Shown here piece by piece: positions 7,876-16,257 of a DNA stretch of 64,000 nt (its first letter is position 1; each line of letters begins with the position of its first letter). Made by a program: the position numbers and the translations under genes. Location: contig CAZMZC010000002.1 in NCBI GenBank assembly GCA_964570685.1, positions 1-64,000 of the forward strand, given 5' to 3'. This DNA comes from UBA1189 sp964570685. Lineage in GTDB: Bacteria > Bacteroidota > Bacteroidia > Bacteroidales > Bacteroidaceae. The notes under the pieces are model-generated. The model was not told where the DNA came from. It was given only the letters and a program-made list of their open reading frames with translations, and did not search any database.

Positions 7876-8177
7876 CTATTTCGTAATATTATTATTCTAT
7901 TCAATCTTGTCTTCTCACCATCAACCATACACGTTAAAAACATATGGAGATATGCAAAAAAACGAAAAGACCTGCAAAATTACAAAAACAAACGAATTAT
8001 ACCAACTCCACTAACCTTATTTATGTTAAATGTCACTCTGCTTTATGCAAGATTGCCACACAACTGTCAGTCGGCTTCTTGTATTATACCTTAAGGTATC
8101 CTCGCAGGCCGAAATCACCCCACTTTGGTATTGGTCACCACGAGAGTAAAGCTGGCCTCTTTGTCCTCTTCGTCCTC
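7876..8177. other. Intergenic region upstream of susC
   Basis: About 300 bp without a gene. It holds the susC promoter (7975-8006) and a roughly 100-base 5' leader. The part at 8020-8177 lies past the end of the 8178-9095 gene; I see no strong terminator there. Confidence 0.5.
7975..8006 (-). promoter_or_regulatory. Probable susC operon promoter
   Basis: The minus strand reads GTTG (8006-8003), 20 bp, TAATTTTG (7982-7975). The -7 box fits TAnnTTTG exactly; the -33 box deviates at one base. Confidence 0.5.
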
Positions 8178-9095
8178 TTAGCAGACGGTGATGAGTTCCT
8201 CGGAGCGATAAAGATATTGTCGGACATTTGCCAAGACCTTCTCACTAAGGCGTACAAACGCTTGGCTGGTGCGTCCTGTAGATACGTTCATACAACGCAC
8301 GTTGGGGTGCGATAGCAGGTATGTGCCGCCAAGTGCGCCCACCGTGTCGCAATAGAGGCGGTTGTCACCATCGTCGAGCCAATGGAGCAGAGCAGGCTCA
8401 TCCCAAGCGGGGGAGAGGCCGGTATTGAAAAGTATCTTGTGGTGGCCGAAGCGCTGCATCTCCTCTTTGTGTAGGAGCACGGTATTCTTGTTGAGGCAAC
8501 AGAAGACCACATCGCTCCACTCCATAAGTTCATCAAGTGGCATATACTGGTAGCCCTTGGCTGTGGCAGCCTCCTTCTCGCCACGAGCGAAGTAGGCGAT
8601 ATGGGCACCAAAGAAGTGCATAGCATCGGCAATCATGCCGCCCGACTTGCCCAATCCTACGATGCCTACTTTCAGACCAGTAATTTCACGGGGCATTCCC
8701 TCCCAAGGTTCCTCGTCAAAGCCGTGGAGCAAACGCACCAGTTCGCCCACTACGTATTCCACAACGCCCTCGTCTCCGTAGTCGCGGATGCCTGTGACGG
8801 TGATGCCGTGGGCCTCAGCATAGCGGATGTCTACATTGGCGCTTTCAGGAGAATACAGCGAACAACACATGCCTACATAGCGTATATTGGGGCATTGGTC
8901 CATCATCTCTGCGGTGAGGTTCGATGTGTAGCTCAGCAACACGGCATCGGCATCGCCTATGCGACAAACAATCTCATCCGCCGAAGCGGGGATATCGGTA
9001 TAGAGTACCACCTCGTGTGCGTAGTTGTGCAATTCCTGTTCAGCCGAAGGAATGAGGCTGACAGGCTCGATGGCTACCAGTTTGCGAAACTTCAT
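8178..9095 (-). CDS. 2-hydroxyacid-dehydrogenase-like protein lacking the catalytic residues
   Basis: 305 residues with the two-domain layout of D-isomer-specific 2-hydroxyacid dehydrogenases: a substrate-domain half at 1-100, then the NAD-binding motif KVGIVGLGKSGGMIA at about 140-155. The usual active-site Arg segment (INTARG) is replaced by LFNTGLSP, the Glu segment by CDTVGALGG, and the TPH histidine segment by CMNVSTGRT. All three canonical catalytic residues are therefore unrecognisable. It may bind NAD without the standard reaction, or use another mechanism. It is 19 bp upstream of the CNNM/CBS gene stop and on the same strand, but no pathway is suggested by neighbours. Confidence 0.7.
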   Translation of the reverse strand: MKFRKLVAIEPVSLIPSAEQELHNYAHEVVLYTDIPASADEIVCRIGDADAVLLSYTSNLTAEMMDQCPNIRYVGMCCSLYSPESANVDIRYAEAHGITVTGIRDYGDEGVVEYVVGELVRLLHGFDEEPWEGMPREITGLKVGIVGLGKSGGMIADAMHFFGAHIAYFARGEKEAATAKGYQYMPLDELMEWSDVVFCCLNKNTVLLHKEEMQRFGHHKILFNTGLSPAWDEPALLHWLDDGDNRLYCDTVGALGGTYLLSHPNVRCMNVSTGRTSQAFVRLSEKVLANVRQYLYRSEELITVC

Positions 9096-9114
9096 GTATA
9101 TATTCCTATATATA

Positions 9115-10164
9115 TTAATCTGTCATGGCGACGATGTCTTTCTGGGCCTTTTCCCATTGGTCCTTGGCATACTCCTGCATGTCGACCACTTCGTCTTTTT
9201 CGTCTACAATTTCCTGTCCGAGCATGGTCTCGATGACATCCTCCATGGTAACGATACCGCGCAGCGAACCGTATTCATCGAGGATAGCTGAGATGTGCTC
9301 TTTCTTCTCCAGCAATTTCTCCCAAATATCAGATACGGAGTCCTCCTCACCAAAGGTCATGATGGGGCGGATGATGTCGATAAGCGGCATATCGAACTTG
9401 TCTTCCGCCATTTTCTCCAATACCTCCTGACGTAGCACATAACCAACGATATATTCGTCGTTCTCCTCATCATAGATAAGGATGCGTGAATGGGTATTGT
9501 CGCTGTTGTAAAACTCACGTATAGTCATGCTGCCCGGCACCATCTCTACAACGACGCTGGGAGTCATAATCTCGTGGGCGGTCACTTCGTCGAGCTTGAG
9601 CAGGTTCTGTATCATCTTCTTTTCCTCTGTCTCGATGACCTCCTCCTCGGTAGCTACGCTCACCATGGCTGAGATGTCCTCACGGCTTACGCTCACCTGG
9701 TTCGACTTCGAGGAAATGAGCCGTTGCAGGTGCTCCAATACCCACACCAGAGGAAAGGAGATGAATATCATACCGTCGATAATCACAGATGCCGGAATGG
9801 CCAATGTGCGCCAATAGCTTGTGCCTATGGTCTTCGGGATAATTTCTGACAAGATAAGAATGCATAGAGTGAAGATGGTGGAGAAGATACCTACCAACGC
9901 ATCGCCATAGACCTCATACACGAGCGAACCTACGATAGAGGCTCCTACAGTATTGGCAATGGTGTTAAGGCAGAGGATGGCCGATATGGGGCGGTCACTA
10001 TTTGTCTTCAAACGCTTCAGCCTTTTGGCTCCCTTCACTCCCTGGTCTTCCAAACCAGCGATGTAGGATAGAGGAGTGGATAGTAATGTTGCTTCAAGCG
10101 TTGAGCACAAGGCCGACAACGCTATCGAGATAAGCATGATGATGTATATTAATTGTTCTTCCAT
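9115..10164 (-). CDS. CNNM/CBS-domain membrane protein (hemolysin C/CorC-like), short form
   Basis: 349 residues. The first 150 residues hold about four hydrophobic segments of the CNNM (DUF21) transmembrane domain with the small-residue motif STLEATLLSTP and the SEIIPKTIG motif. Two CBS domains follow at about 200-325 (E-I-M-T-P-S to GSLRGIVTMEDVIETMLGQEI). The C-terminal CorC/HlyC domain found in many family members is absent; the protein ends soon after the second CBS. Family members are linked to Mg2+ or other divalent-cation export. The gene has a leader of about 160 bases containing a GC-rich hairpin (10204-10221). Confidence 0.88.
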   Translation of the reverse strand: MEEQLIYIIMLISIALSALCSTLEATLLSTPLSYIAGLEDQGVKGAKRLKRLKTNSDRPISAILCLNTIANTVGASIVGSLVYEVYGDALVGIFSTIFTLCILILSEIIPKTIGTSYWRTLAIPASVIIDGMIFISFPLVWVLEHLQRLISSKSNQVSVSREDISAMVSVATEEEVIETEEKKMIQNLLKLDEVTAHEIMTPSVVVEMVPGSMTIREFYNSDNTHSRILIYDEENDEYIVGYVLRQEVLEKMAEDKFDMPLIDIIRPIMTFGEEDSVSDIWEKLLEKKEHISAILDEYGSLRGIVTMEDVIETMLGQEIVDEKDEVVDMQEYAKDQWEKAQKDIVAMTD

Positions 10165-10183
10165 AATTCAGTGTGTTAATAAA

Positions 10184-10221
10184 ATGACAAAAAGAAACAG
10201 CCTGCACCCCAAGTGGGGTGC
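10184..10221 (-). terminator. GC-rich hairpin with U-rich tail in the leader of the CNNM gene
   Basis: On the minus strand GCACCCCACTTGGGGTGC forms a stem of seven to eight pairs, followed by AGGCTGTTTCTTTTTG. It lies between the purT stop (10401) and the CNNM start (10164). It could end the purT transcript or attenuate transcription into the CNNM gene. Confidence 0.5.
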
Positions 10222-10400
10222 TTGCCGAGTTATGTCTGTAATACGTGGCGGCAGGTTGCCGAAGCGTGTATGCTCAGTGTGTCTATATGTTGTTCTTGTT
10301 CGTCGAAGGCGTTTCCGTTTGTCTAAATTGACTGCAAATGTACAACAATTAATGGTACAAATAAAATAAAAAGGGTAAAAGATTCTAAAAACAATGTCTC

Positions 10401-11570
10401 TTAGAACACTTCCACCTTGGCTGCCGCAGCTTTGCACTTTTCACGCAGCGCATCCATGTCGCTGCCGTTGGGGGCGTTGCATACGACTACACCCATACGG
10501 CGGTTGAGTTTGGTGTAGGGCTTGCCGAAGATGCGGATGTCAGTGTCGGGCTCGACCACGGCATCCTCTATGCCACGGTAGCGGGGCTGCTCCTTCGAGG
10601 CGATGGGCGAGAGGATGACGGCACTGGCTCCCATGCGATACTGTTCGATTTCGGAGATAGGCAGGCCAAGCACTGCACGGGCGTGCAGTTCGAATTCGTT
10701 GAGGCACTGTGTGCCGGCCAATGTAACCATACCTGTATCGTGTGGTCGGGGTGACAATTCAGAGAAGTATACGCCATTCTCGTTGCTGAGAAAGAACTCT
10801 ACGCCCCAAATGCCAGCACCAGTGAGCGCCTCGGTCACCTTGGCCGCCATACGCTGGGCCTCGGAAAGGTGGTCGGGACGAATGGGGGCGGGCTGGAAGC
10901 TCTCACGGTAGTCGCCGCTCTTCTGTACGTGCCCGATAGGGGCGCAGAAACGGGTAGGACCATCCTTTTGAGTTACGGTGAGTAAGGTAATCTCGCTGTC
11001 GAAGCGGATGAACTCCTCGATGATGAGTTCCTTGATGTCGCCACGGCTACCCTCGCATCCGTATATCCATGCCTGTTCCAACTCATCGGCACTCTTCACG
11101 AGTGACTGCCCCTTGCCCGAAGATGACATCAGAGGCTTCACTACGCAGGGGAAGCCCACTTTGTCGGCAGCTTCGCGCAGTTCGTCAAGTGATCTGGCGT
11201 AGAAATATTTGGCAGTCTTCAGCCCCAGTTCTTTAGCGGCCAAGTCACGGATAGCCTTACGGTTCATCGTGTAGTTTACTGCCTTGGCGCTGGGTACCAC
11301 CTGTATACCCTGTTCCTCGAATCCATAAAGACGTTCCGTACGGATGGCCTCAATCTCGGGCACTATGATATCGGGATTGTGCTTGGCCACTACAGCCTCT
11401 AGCGCATCACCATCGAGCATACTGAACACCTCGCACTCATCGGCTACCTGCATGGCGGGAGCACCTTCATAGGCATCGCAAGCAATTACGTACTGACCCA
11501 ATCGCTTAGCAGCGATAACAAACTCTTTTCCCAACTCGCCCGAACCGAGCAACAGAATCTTCTTAGTCAT
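10401..11570 (-). CDS. purT: Formate-dependent GAR transformylase (phosphoribosylglycinamide formyltransferase 2)
   Basis: 389 residues, the normal PurT length. The N-terminus KKILLLGSGELGKEFVIAAK is the PurT pre-ATP-grasp domain, followed by ATP-grasp elements (FPCVVKPLMSSSGKGQSLV at about 140-160, GVEFFLSNENGVYFSELSPR at about 260-285). PurT uses formate and ATP to formylate GAR, the folate-independent form of step three of purine synthesis. No purine riboswitch was recognised in the 94 bp upstream. purB lies elsewhere in the window (27442-28788), so the pathway is dispersed. Confidence 0.94.
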   Translation of the reverse strand: MTKKILLLGSGELGKEFVIAAKRLGQYVIACDAYEGAPAMQVADECEVFSMLDGDALEAVVAKHNPDIIVPEIEAIRTERLYGFEEQGIQVVPSAKAVNYTMNRKAIRDLAAKELGLKTAKYFYARSLDELREAADKVGFPCVVKPLMSSSGKGQSLVKSADELEQAWIYGCEGSRGDIKELIIEEFIRFDSEITLLTVTQKDGPTRFCAPIGHVQKSGDYRESFQPAPIRPDHLSEAQRMAAKVTEALTGAGIWGVEFFLSNENGVYFSELSPRPHDTGMVTLAGTQCLNEFELHARAVLGLPISEIEQYRMGASAVILSPIASKEQPRYRGIEDAVVEPDTDIRIFGKPYTKLNRRMGVVVCNAPNGSDMDALREKCKAAAAKVEVF

Positions 11571-11664
11571 ATCTTTTAAGTTTTGAGTTCTGAAGTTTTC
11601 TTAAATTTATGACTGCGAAGATAGTACAAAAAAATGGATTATGCGAAGAATAGATGAAGATATT

Positions 11665-12522
11665 TTACATAGAGAGCCACTTCATTACGGCATCACCATA
11701 AGTCTTCGACACAGGGATGTCTTTCACTCCTTCGATGCCAAGCTCGAGATAGAAGTTCTCCTTCTCGCGGCGTAGCACCTTGACTTGCTCCATATTGACC
11801 ATATAACCACGATGGCAACGCATCACATTAGTCTCGGCTAACGATTCGGCAGTGCGTTTCAACGTGTTGCGGAGCATTAGCTTTTTGGGCAGGTTATTCT
11901 TCATGTACCAGATGTTGATGTAGTTGTCGGCACTCTCTATGTAGAGCAGGTTGTCTTTCGTCACGGAGAGCTGCAGCTCACCTCGCTCATCATAGAATGA
12001 GATAAGTCCCTTGCTGGCCATCTTTTGCGCTACAGCCTTGTCAAAGTCATCCTCTATTTGGCGCAGGCGCTCGTTCTTGTCCTGCAGGGTGAAAGCGGTG
12101 ATACAGATAATGTAGGGTATAAGCAAGATAAGCGAGGTGTTTTGCAGGGCGCTCTTGAAGGCTACCCAGATATCTTCCTGCACATCGGCCGTGATGGAAC
12201 AGATGGTATAGGCAGTAGCCATAATGGCTAGTTCTACAAATACCCATAGAGCATAACTGACGATGCTGATTTCGTGCTTCTTGGTACGGTAGTACATGAT
12301 GACGCGGCTGATGGCTACGATGCTCATGCCTAACAGTACGATGAGGAGCGAATAGATGACAAACATAAACTCCGACACACGTTCACGTCCCCATTGCAAT
12401 ACACCAAAAGGCTGATATGCAATGATGAAGAAGAGGGCGAATGCCGCAGCCGAAGTCACCAGGATGATTTGGTTGCGCTTGGTGAGTAGGTATCGGGGAA
12501 TATGTTGTGTAAAGAAATCCAT
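11665..12522 (-). CDS. Membrane-anchored LytTR-family transcriptional regulator
   Basis: 285 residues. Residues about 20-155 contain four hydrophobic helices (IILVTSAAAFALFFIIAYQP, FVIYSLLIVLLGMSIVAIS, ALWVFVELAIMATAYTICSI, TSLILLIPYIICITAF). A charged linker helix at 158-180 leads to a C-terminal LytTR DNA-binding domain at about 185-285 (NLLYIESADNYINIWY, RCHRGYMVNMEQV). There is no response-regulator receiver domain, so the signal is presumably sensed by the membrane part or by an interacting protein. Bacteroidetes have many such one-component LytTR proteins. The target is not indicated; both neighbours are metabolic genes. Confidence 0.88.
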   Translation of the reverse strand: MDFFTQHIPRYLLTKRNQIILVTSAAAFALFFIIAYQPFGVLQWGRERVSEFMFVIYSLLIVLLGMSIVAISRVIMYYRTKKHEISIVSYALWVFVELAIMATAYTICSITADVQEDIWVAFKSALQNTSLILLIPYIICITAFTLQDKNERLRQIEDDFDKAVAQKMASKGLISFYDERGELQLSVTKDNLLYIESADNYINIWYMKNNLPKKLMLRNTLKRTAESLAETNVMRCHRGYMVNMEQVKVLRREKENFYLELGIEGVKDIPVSKTYGDAVMKWLSM

Positions 12523-12681
12523 CGTGTTGTTTGCAACTAATATTCGTTTTCGATTTCAAAAGTACGAATTTCTATGCAGAAACTCGCACTTTTGAAAGAA
12601 AACTTAACATTTTTATGGCCGACGCTAAGTTTTTTGTCAGCCAACCTCCGAAAGCTGATAGCCTACGGACGGTCTTTTCTT

Positions 12682-14340
12682 TTACGAGTAGAGGAAGCGC
12701 TTGATACTGCGCTTCGGGGTCTTCTCGAAGGGCTCCTCACGGAGTTCCACTTGGCCTACTTTGCTATATGCGGGCAGTTCGGCATTCACTTGCTTTAAGT
12801 ATTCATTCATTATCTCGTCGATGCTCTTGGTGTTGCCCTCGAGTCGTTTGAATGCATCCATGTCGGGCACTACGAGTGCTACGATCTTCTTGCCGCGGCT
12901 AATGACGATTGACTCGGCCACGAGGGGGAGGCTATTGAACTTGTCCTCAATTTCTTCTGGGTAGACATTCTGTCCGCTACCGCTGAGAATCATATTCTTC
13001 GAGCGTCCCTTGATGAACACGTTGCCCTGCGCATCGATGACACCCAAGTCGCCGCTCCTGAGCCAACCGTCCTCGGTGAAGGCTGCCTTGGTAGCTTCGG
13101 GATTCTTGTAGTATCCGTCCATCACGTTATCACCCTTGATTTGAATCTCGCCCACCACGTTCTGTGGGTCCTCAGAATCGATGCGTACCTCAAGACGGTC
13201 AACGGCCATTCCGCATGAGCGCATAGCAAACTCACGCCAGTTTCTATAGCATACGAGCGGTGCACACTCTGTCATACCATAACCTACGGTATAGGGGAAG
13301 TTCATCTTCTTCATCAACTTTTCCACCTTCTCGTTAATGGCAGCACCGCCCACGATAAGGCTACCGCGCTCTAGGTTACCGCCGAATGTGGTGAGCAATT
13401 TCTTGCGCACAGTATTGTAGATAATCTTGTTGACACCAGGAATAGCGGTGAGCAGCTTCATGTGTGGCTTGTTGAGCGTAGGCATCACCTTGCCCTTGAA
13501 GATTTTCTCCACTACGAGAGGTACGGTGACCAGCATATAAGGCTTCACCTCGCCCAACGCCTTGATAAGAATCGGCGGGGTAGGAGTTTTTCCGAGGAAG
13601 AAGATGTGACAACCTGTCACGAAGGGATAGAGGAACTCAAAGGCCATACCGTACATATGACCCAAGGGAAGCATCGAGAGGATGTGCCAGCCTGGTTTGT
13701 TAGGCATGTTGGGGATGGCAAACTCGATATTCGAGCTGATAGCACGTGCCGACAGCATCACACCCTTCGGGTCGCTTGTGGTACCGGAGGTGTAGTTGAT
13801 GAGTTCCAACTCGTCGAGGCTACCTGTAGGATAGCTGATATGCTCGGGCTTCACGCCTTCGGGGAAACGCTCCTTGAAAATCTGCTCGCACTGGTCATGA
13901 AATGCTTTGGCATCCACCTCATGACCTTCCGTATAAATAGGAGTAAAGTTTTGAATGTTGATGGCAATGTTCAGTCTGGGCATCTCCTCAGCATTCAGTT
14001 TTTCCCATATCTCGGGTTCTGTGAAAATAGCGGTCGCGTCAGAGTGGTTAGTGAGTCTCTGTATGCTATCAGTAGTGAAATCGTTGAGCAAGGGTACCAT
14101 CACACCATCGTATGTACCGATGGCTATAAACGAGGCTGCCCATTCTGCCGAATTCTTGGCACAGAGTACAATCTTATCACCCTTGGCCACGCCTGCGGTT
14201 TGCAACAATATGTGCAGCTTTTCGATGTTTTCCGCAACTTGTCCGAAGGTAAAAGTGTTCTTACCATAATTGGTAAACGCGGGCAGGCTCCAATAATTCT
14301 TGATAGCCTCTTCCGCATAGTTCAGATAATGCTTAATCAT
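12682..14340 (-). CDS. AMP-forming long-chain acyl-CoA synthetase
   Basis: 552 residues from the ATG at 14340 (MIKHYLNYAEEAIKNYW); the open frame extends to 14439 but the extra N-terminus is not family-like. Adenylate-forming enzyme motifs are clear: the phosphate-binding loop YTSGTTSDPKGVMLS at about 185-200, VGYGMTECAPLV, and GWLRSGDLGVID with the later GRSKNMILSGSGQNVYPEEI. It would activate fatty acids to acyl-CoA at the membrane, either for scavenging or phospholipid use. It is a single gene, transcribed toward the LytTR gene. Confidence 0.9.
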   Translation of the reverse strand: MIKHYLNYAEEAIKNYWSLPAFTNYGKNTFTFGQVAENIEKLHILLQTAGVAKGDKIVLCAKNSAEWAASFIAIGTYDGVMVPLLNDFTTDSIQRLTNHSDATAIFTEPEIWEKLNAEEMPRLNIAINIQNFTPIYTEGHEVDAKAFHDQCEQIFKERFPEGVKPEHISYPTGSLDELELINYTSGTTSDPKGVMLSARAISSNIEFAIPNMPNKPGWHILSMLPLGHMYGMAFEFLYPFVTGCHIFFLGKTPTPPILIKALGEVKPYMLVTVPLVVEKIFKGKVMPTLNKPHMKLLTAIPGVNKIIYNTVRKKLLTTFGGNLERGSLIVGGAAINEKVEKLMKKMNFPYTVGYGMTECAPLVCYRNWREFAMRSCGMAVDRLEVRIDSEDPQNVVGEIQIKGDNVMDGYYKNPEATKAAFTEDGWLRSGDLGVIDAQGNVFIKGRSKNMILSGSGQNVYPEEIEDKFNSLPLVAESIVISRGKKIVALVVPDMDAFKRLEGNTKSIDEIMNEYLKQVNAELPAYSKVGQVELREEPFEKTPKRSIKRFLYS

Positions 14341-14593
14341 AATGGTTATAATTCGCTTGTTTCGGTGCAAAGTTCGTGTTTTATTTTCACTAATCGCCCT
14401 TTTCAAGGCTACATACACTGGCCGAGGGGTGAAATTCATATAGGGGTGAAAAATATATATTTTGGGGTGAAATCAGAATTTACAAATAAAATAAATCCAC
14501 AAAAAGTTCCTTTTCATCGGATAATCACAGGCTTATCACTTGCAAATTGCTGCTAAATGGAGCCGCCTGCTTTCCTATAAAGAAAACTTTGCG

Positions 14594-14601
14594 TACTTTT
14601 G
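14594..14601 (+). promoter_or_regulatory. Likely rsmF promoter -7 box
   Basis: TACTTTTG fits TAnnTTTG and lies 26 bp before the rsmF ATG. A TTTC about 20 bp upstream (14571-14574) could serve as a weak -33 box. Confidence 0.5.
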
Positions 14602-14626
14602 CATAGTAATGTATAATGCATGATAT

Positions 14627-16069
14627 ATGAACCTACCTGTCCCCTTTGAACACACAATGCGACGCTTGTTGGGCGAGGATTATGAAGCCTTCCGGGAGGC
14701 GCTACTCGGAGACCCTGCAGTGAGCATCCGCCTTAACCGCAGCAAAGTGTCCATTAATGCGCCTTACGAACCTGTACCTTGGGCCACTGATGGCTATTAT
14801 TTGAAGGGACGTCCACCATTTACTTTCGACCCCCTTTTTCATTGCGGAGGCTATTATGTACAGGAGGCCTCGTCAATGTTTGTGGAACAAGCCGTAAGGC
14901 AGCATATAGGGGAGGTTCGTGTAGCACTCGACCTCTGTGCCGCACCCGGTGGGAAGAGTACGTTATTGCGTTCGTTGCTATCCGATGACGCGGTGCTTGT
15001 TTCGAATGAGGTGATGCGTCCTCGCGCCCAAGTGTTAGCCGAGAATATCACTAAATGGGGACATCCGCGTTGTATAGTCACCTCAAACTATCCAGCAGAC
15101 TTCACGCCTCTGGGGCCGCTCTTCGACCTCATATTGGTGGATGCGCCATGTAGCGGTGAAGGTATGTTCCGTAAGGATGAAGTCGCTGTCTCTGAATGGA
15201 GTCCCGAGAATGTGACCGTTTGCTGGCAGCGGCAGCGCGAAATCCTCAAAGATATTTGGCCTACACTTCGCCCGGATGGACTGCTTGTTTACAGCACTTG
15301 CACCTTCAACACCGAAGAGGATGAGGAGAATGTGCGTTGGATGATAGATGAGCTGGGAGCCGAGTTGATCCCTGTGGATGTAGATTCTACGTGGGGCATC
15401 ACACCGAGCCTTGTCCCCGACGTACCACATGTCTATCGTTTCCTGCCGGGGCGCACTCGTGGCGAAGGGTTCTTTCTTGCGGTGGTGAGGAAGAAGAGGC
15501 CACTCATGTTCACCCCAGAAGAGAATGGCAACGCCTCACTGACTATTCCTGTGCCATGTGGTAACACCAAAAACAAGAATACGAGAAAGGGGAAATCAGG
15601 TTCTACCCCCCCACTCCTCCCACCTTGGGGAGACAAAAGGGGAACTGGCGCATTGCGCGGCTCCTATACGTATAAGCAGGAAGGCAATGTTATCATTGCC
15701 ATCCCCACTGATATGGAGCCACTCCGCACACTACTCGCCAGTCGTCTTCGTCTGCTGAAGGCTGGCATTGCCCTTGCCGAGGTGAAGGGACGCGACGTCA
15801 TCCCTACCCATGAGCTTGCCATGAGCACGACACTCAACTCCGACGCTTTTCTTGCTTGCGAACTGAGTTATGCAGATGCCCTGCGCTATCTGCGTCGCGA
15901 AGCCATCGTACTGCCAAGCGATATGCCACGTGGGGTTGTCCTTGTCACGTGGCGTGGTCTCCCATTGGGATTTGTCAAGAACATTGGCAATCGGGCCAAC
16001 AATCTCTATCCGCAAGAGTGGCGCATCCGCAGCAGCCATCTCCCCGAGGACGAAGTGAAAGTGATATGA
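14627..16069 (+). CDS. rsmF: RsmF-type 16S rRNA (cytosine-C5) methyltransferase with repeat-derived insert
   Basis: 480 residues. The NOL1/NOP2/Sun core is complete: SAM motif DLCAAPGGKS (102-111), first catalytic-region Cys in VDAPCSGEGM (Cys175) and nucleophile Cys in YSTCTFNTEED (Cys225). The C-terminal 130 residues form the RNA-binding domain (SDMPRGVVLVTWRGLPLGFV). It methylates 16S rRNA at a cytosine in the decoding region. Residues about 311-350 are a low-complexity insert with STPPLLPPWGDKRG, which is a translated G/C-run repeat (15603-15642). The insert keeps the frame and lies in the linker between the two domains, so activity may be tolerated. Confidence 0.92.
   Translation: MNLPVPFEHTMRRLLGEDYEAFREALLGDPAVSIRLNRSKVSINAPYEPVPWATDGYYLKGRPPFTFDPLFHCGGYYVQEASSMFVEQAVRQHIGEVRVALDLCAAPGGKSTLLRSLLSDDAVLVSNEVMRPRAQVLAENITKWGHPRCIVTSNYPADFTPLGPLFDLILVDAPCSGEGMFRKDEVAVSEWSPENVTVCWQRQREILKDIWPTLRPDGLLVYSTCTFNTEEDEENVRWMIDELGAELIPVDVDSTWGITPSLVPDVPHVYRFLPGRTRGEGFFLAVVRKKRPLMFTPEENGNASLTIPVPCGNTKNKNTRKGKSGSTPPLLPPWGDKRGTGALRGSYTYKQEGNVIIAIPTDMEPLRTLLASRLRLLKAGIALAEVKGRDVIPTHELAMSTTLNSDAFLACELSYADALRYLRREAIVLPSDMPRGVVLVTWRGLPLGFVKNIGNRANNLYPQEWRIRSSHLPEDEVKVI
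15603..15642. repeat. G/C-run palindromic repeat, copy 2, inside rsmF
   Basis: CTACCCCCCC, then ACTCCTCCCACC TTGGGG and AAAAGGGG: the same C-run/TT/G-run architecture as the intergenic copies, read in frame as PPLLPPWGDKRG within RsmF. Confidence 0.65.
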
Positions 16070-16084
16070 AAGGATGGAAACCGA

Positions 16085-16171
16085 AAATCGCATATGCGAT
16101 TTTCAGAAATGGCAGGTGCGATTCCAGAAAAAGGGATAGGCGTTTACGGAAAATGGCAAGTGCGATTTTAA
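16085..16171. repeat. 22-bp-phased repeat array A
   Basis: TGCGATT-like cores start at 16095, 16117, 16139 (diverged, GGCGTTT) and 16161, exactly 22 bp apart. Between cores the spacer reads roughly TTCAGAAATGGCA. The first unit makes a full palindrome AATCGCATATGCGATT. It lies between the convergent rsmF and tsf genes. Sister arrays are at 50570 and 63590. Confidence 0.8.
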
Positions 16172-16195
16172 ATCCACCGTTATTGAAAAGACAAC

Positions 16196-16219
16196 GGCTC
16201 GCCAAAAAAATGGCGAGCC
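16196..16219 (-). terminator. Hairpin after tsf
   Basis: GGCTCGCCA and TGGCGAGCC pair across six bases. It lies 39 bp past the tsf stop codon. The following U-tract on the minus strand is weak (TTGTCTTTTC). Confidence 0.55.
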
Positions 16220-16257
16220 GCATACATATGTGTTAAACGATAATCCTTATCGTAGGA

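Noticed and set aside
13462..14556. 364-codon open frame on the plus strand
   Set aside because: Antisense to the acyl-CoA synthetase gene with intact AMP-binding motifs.
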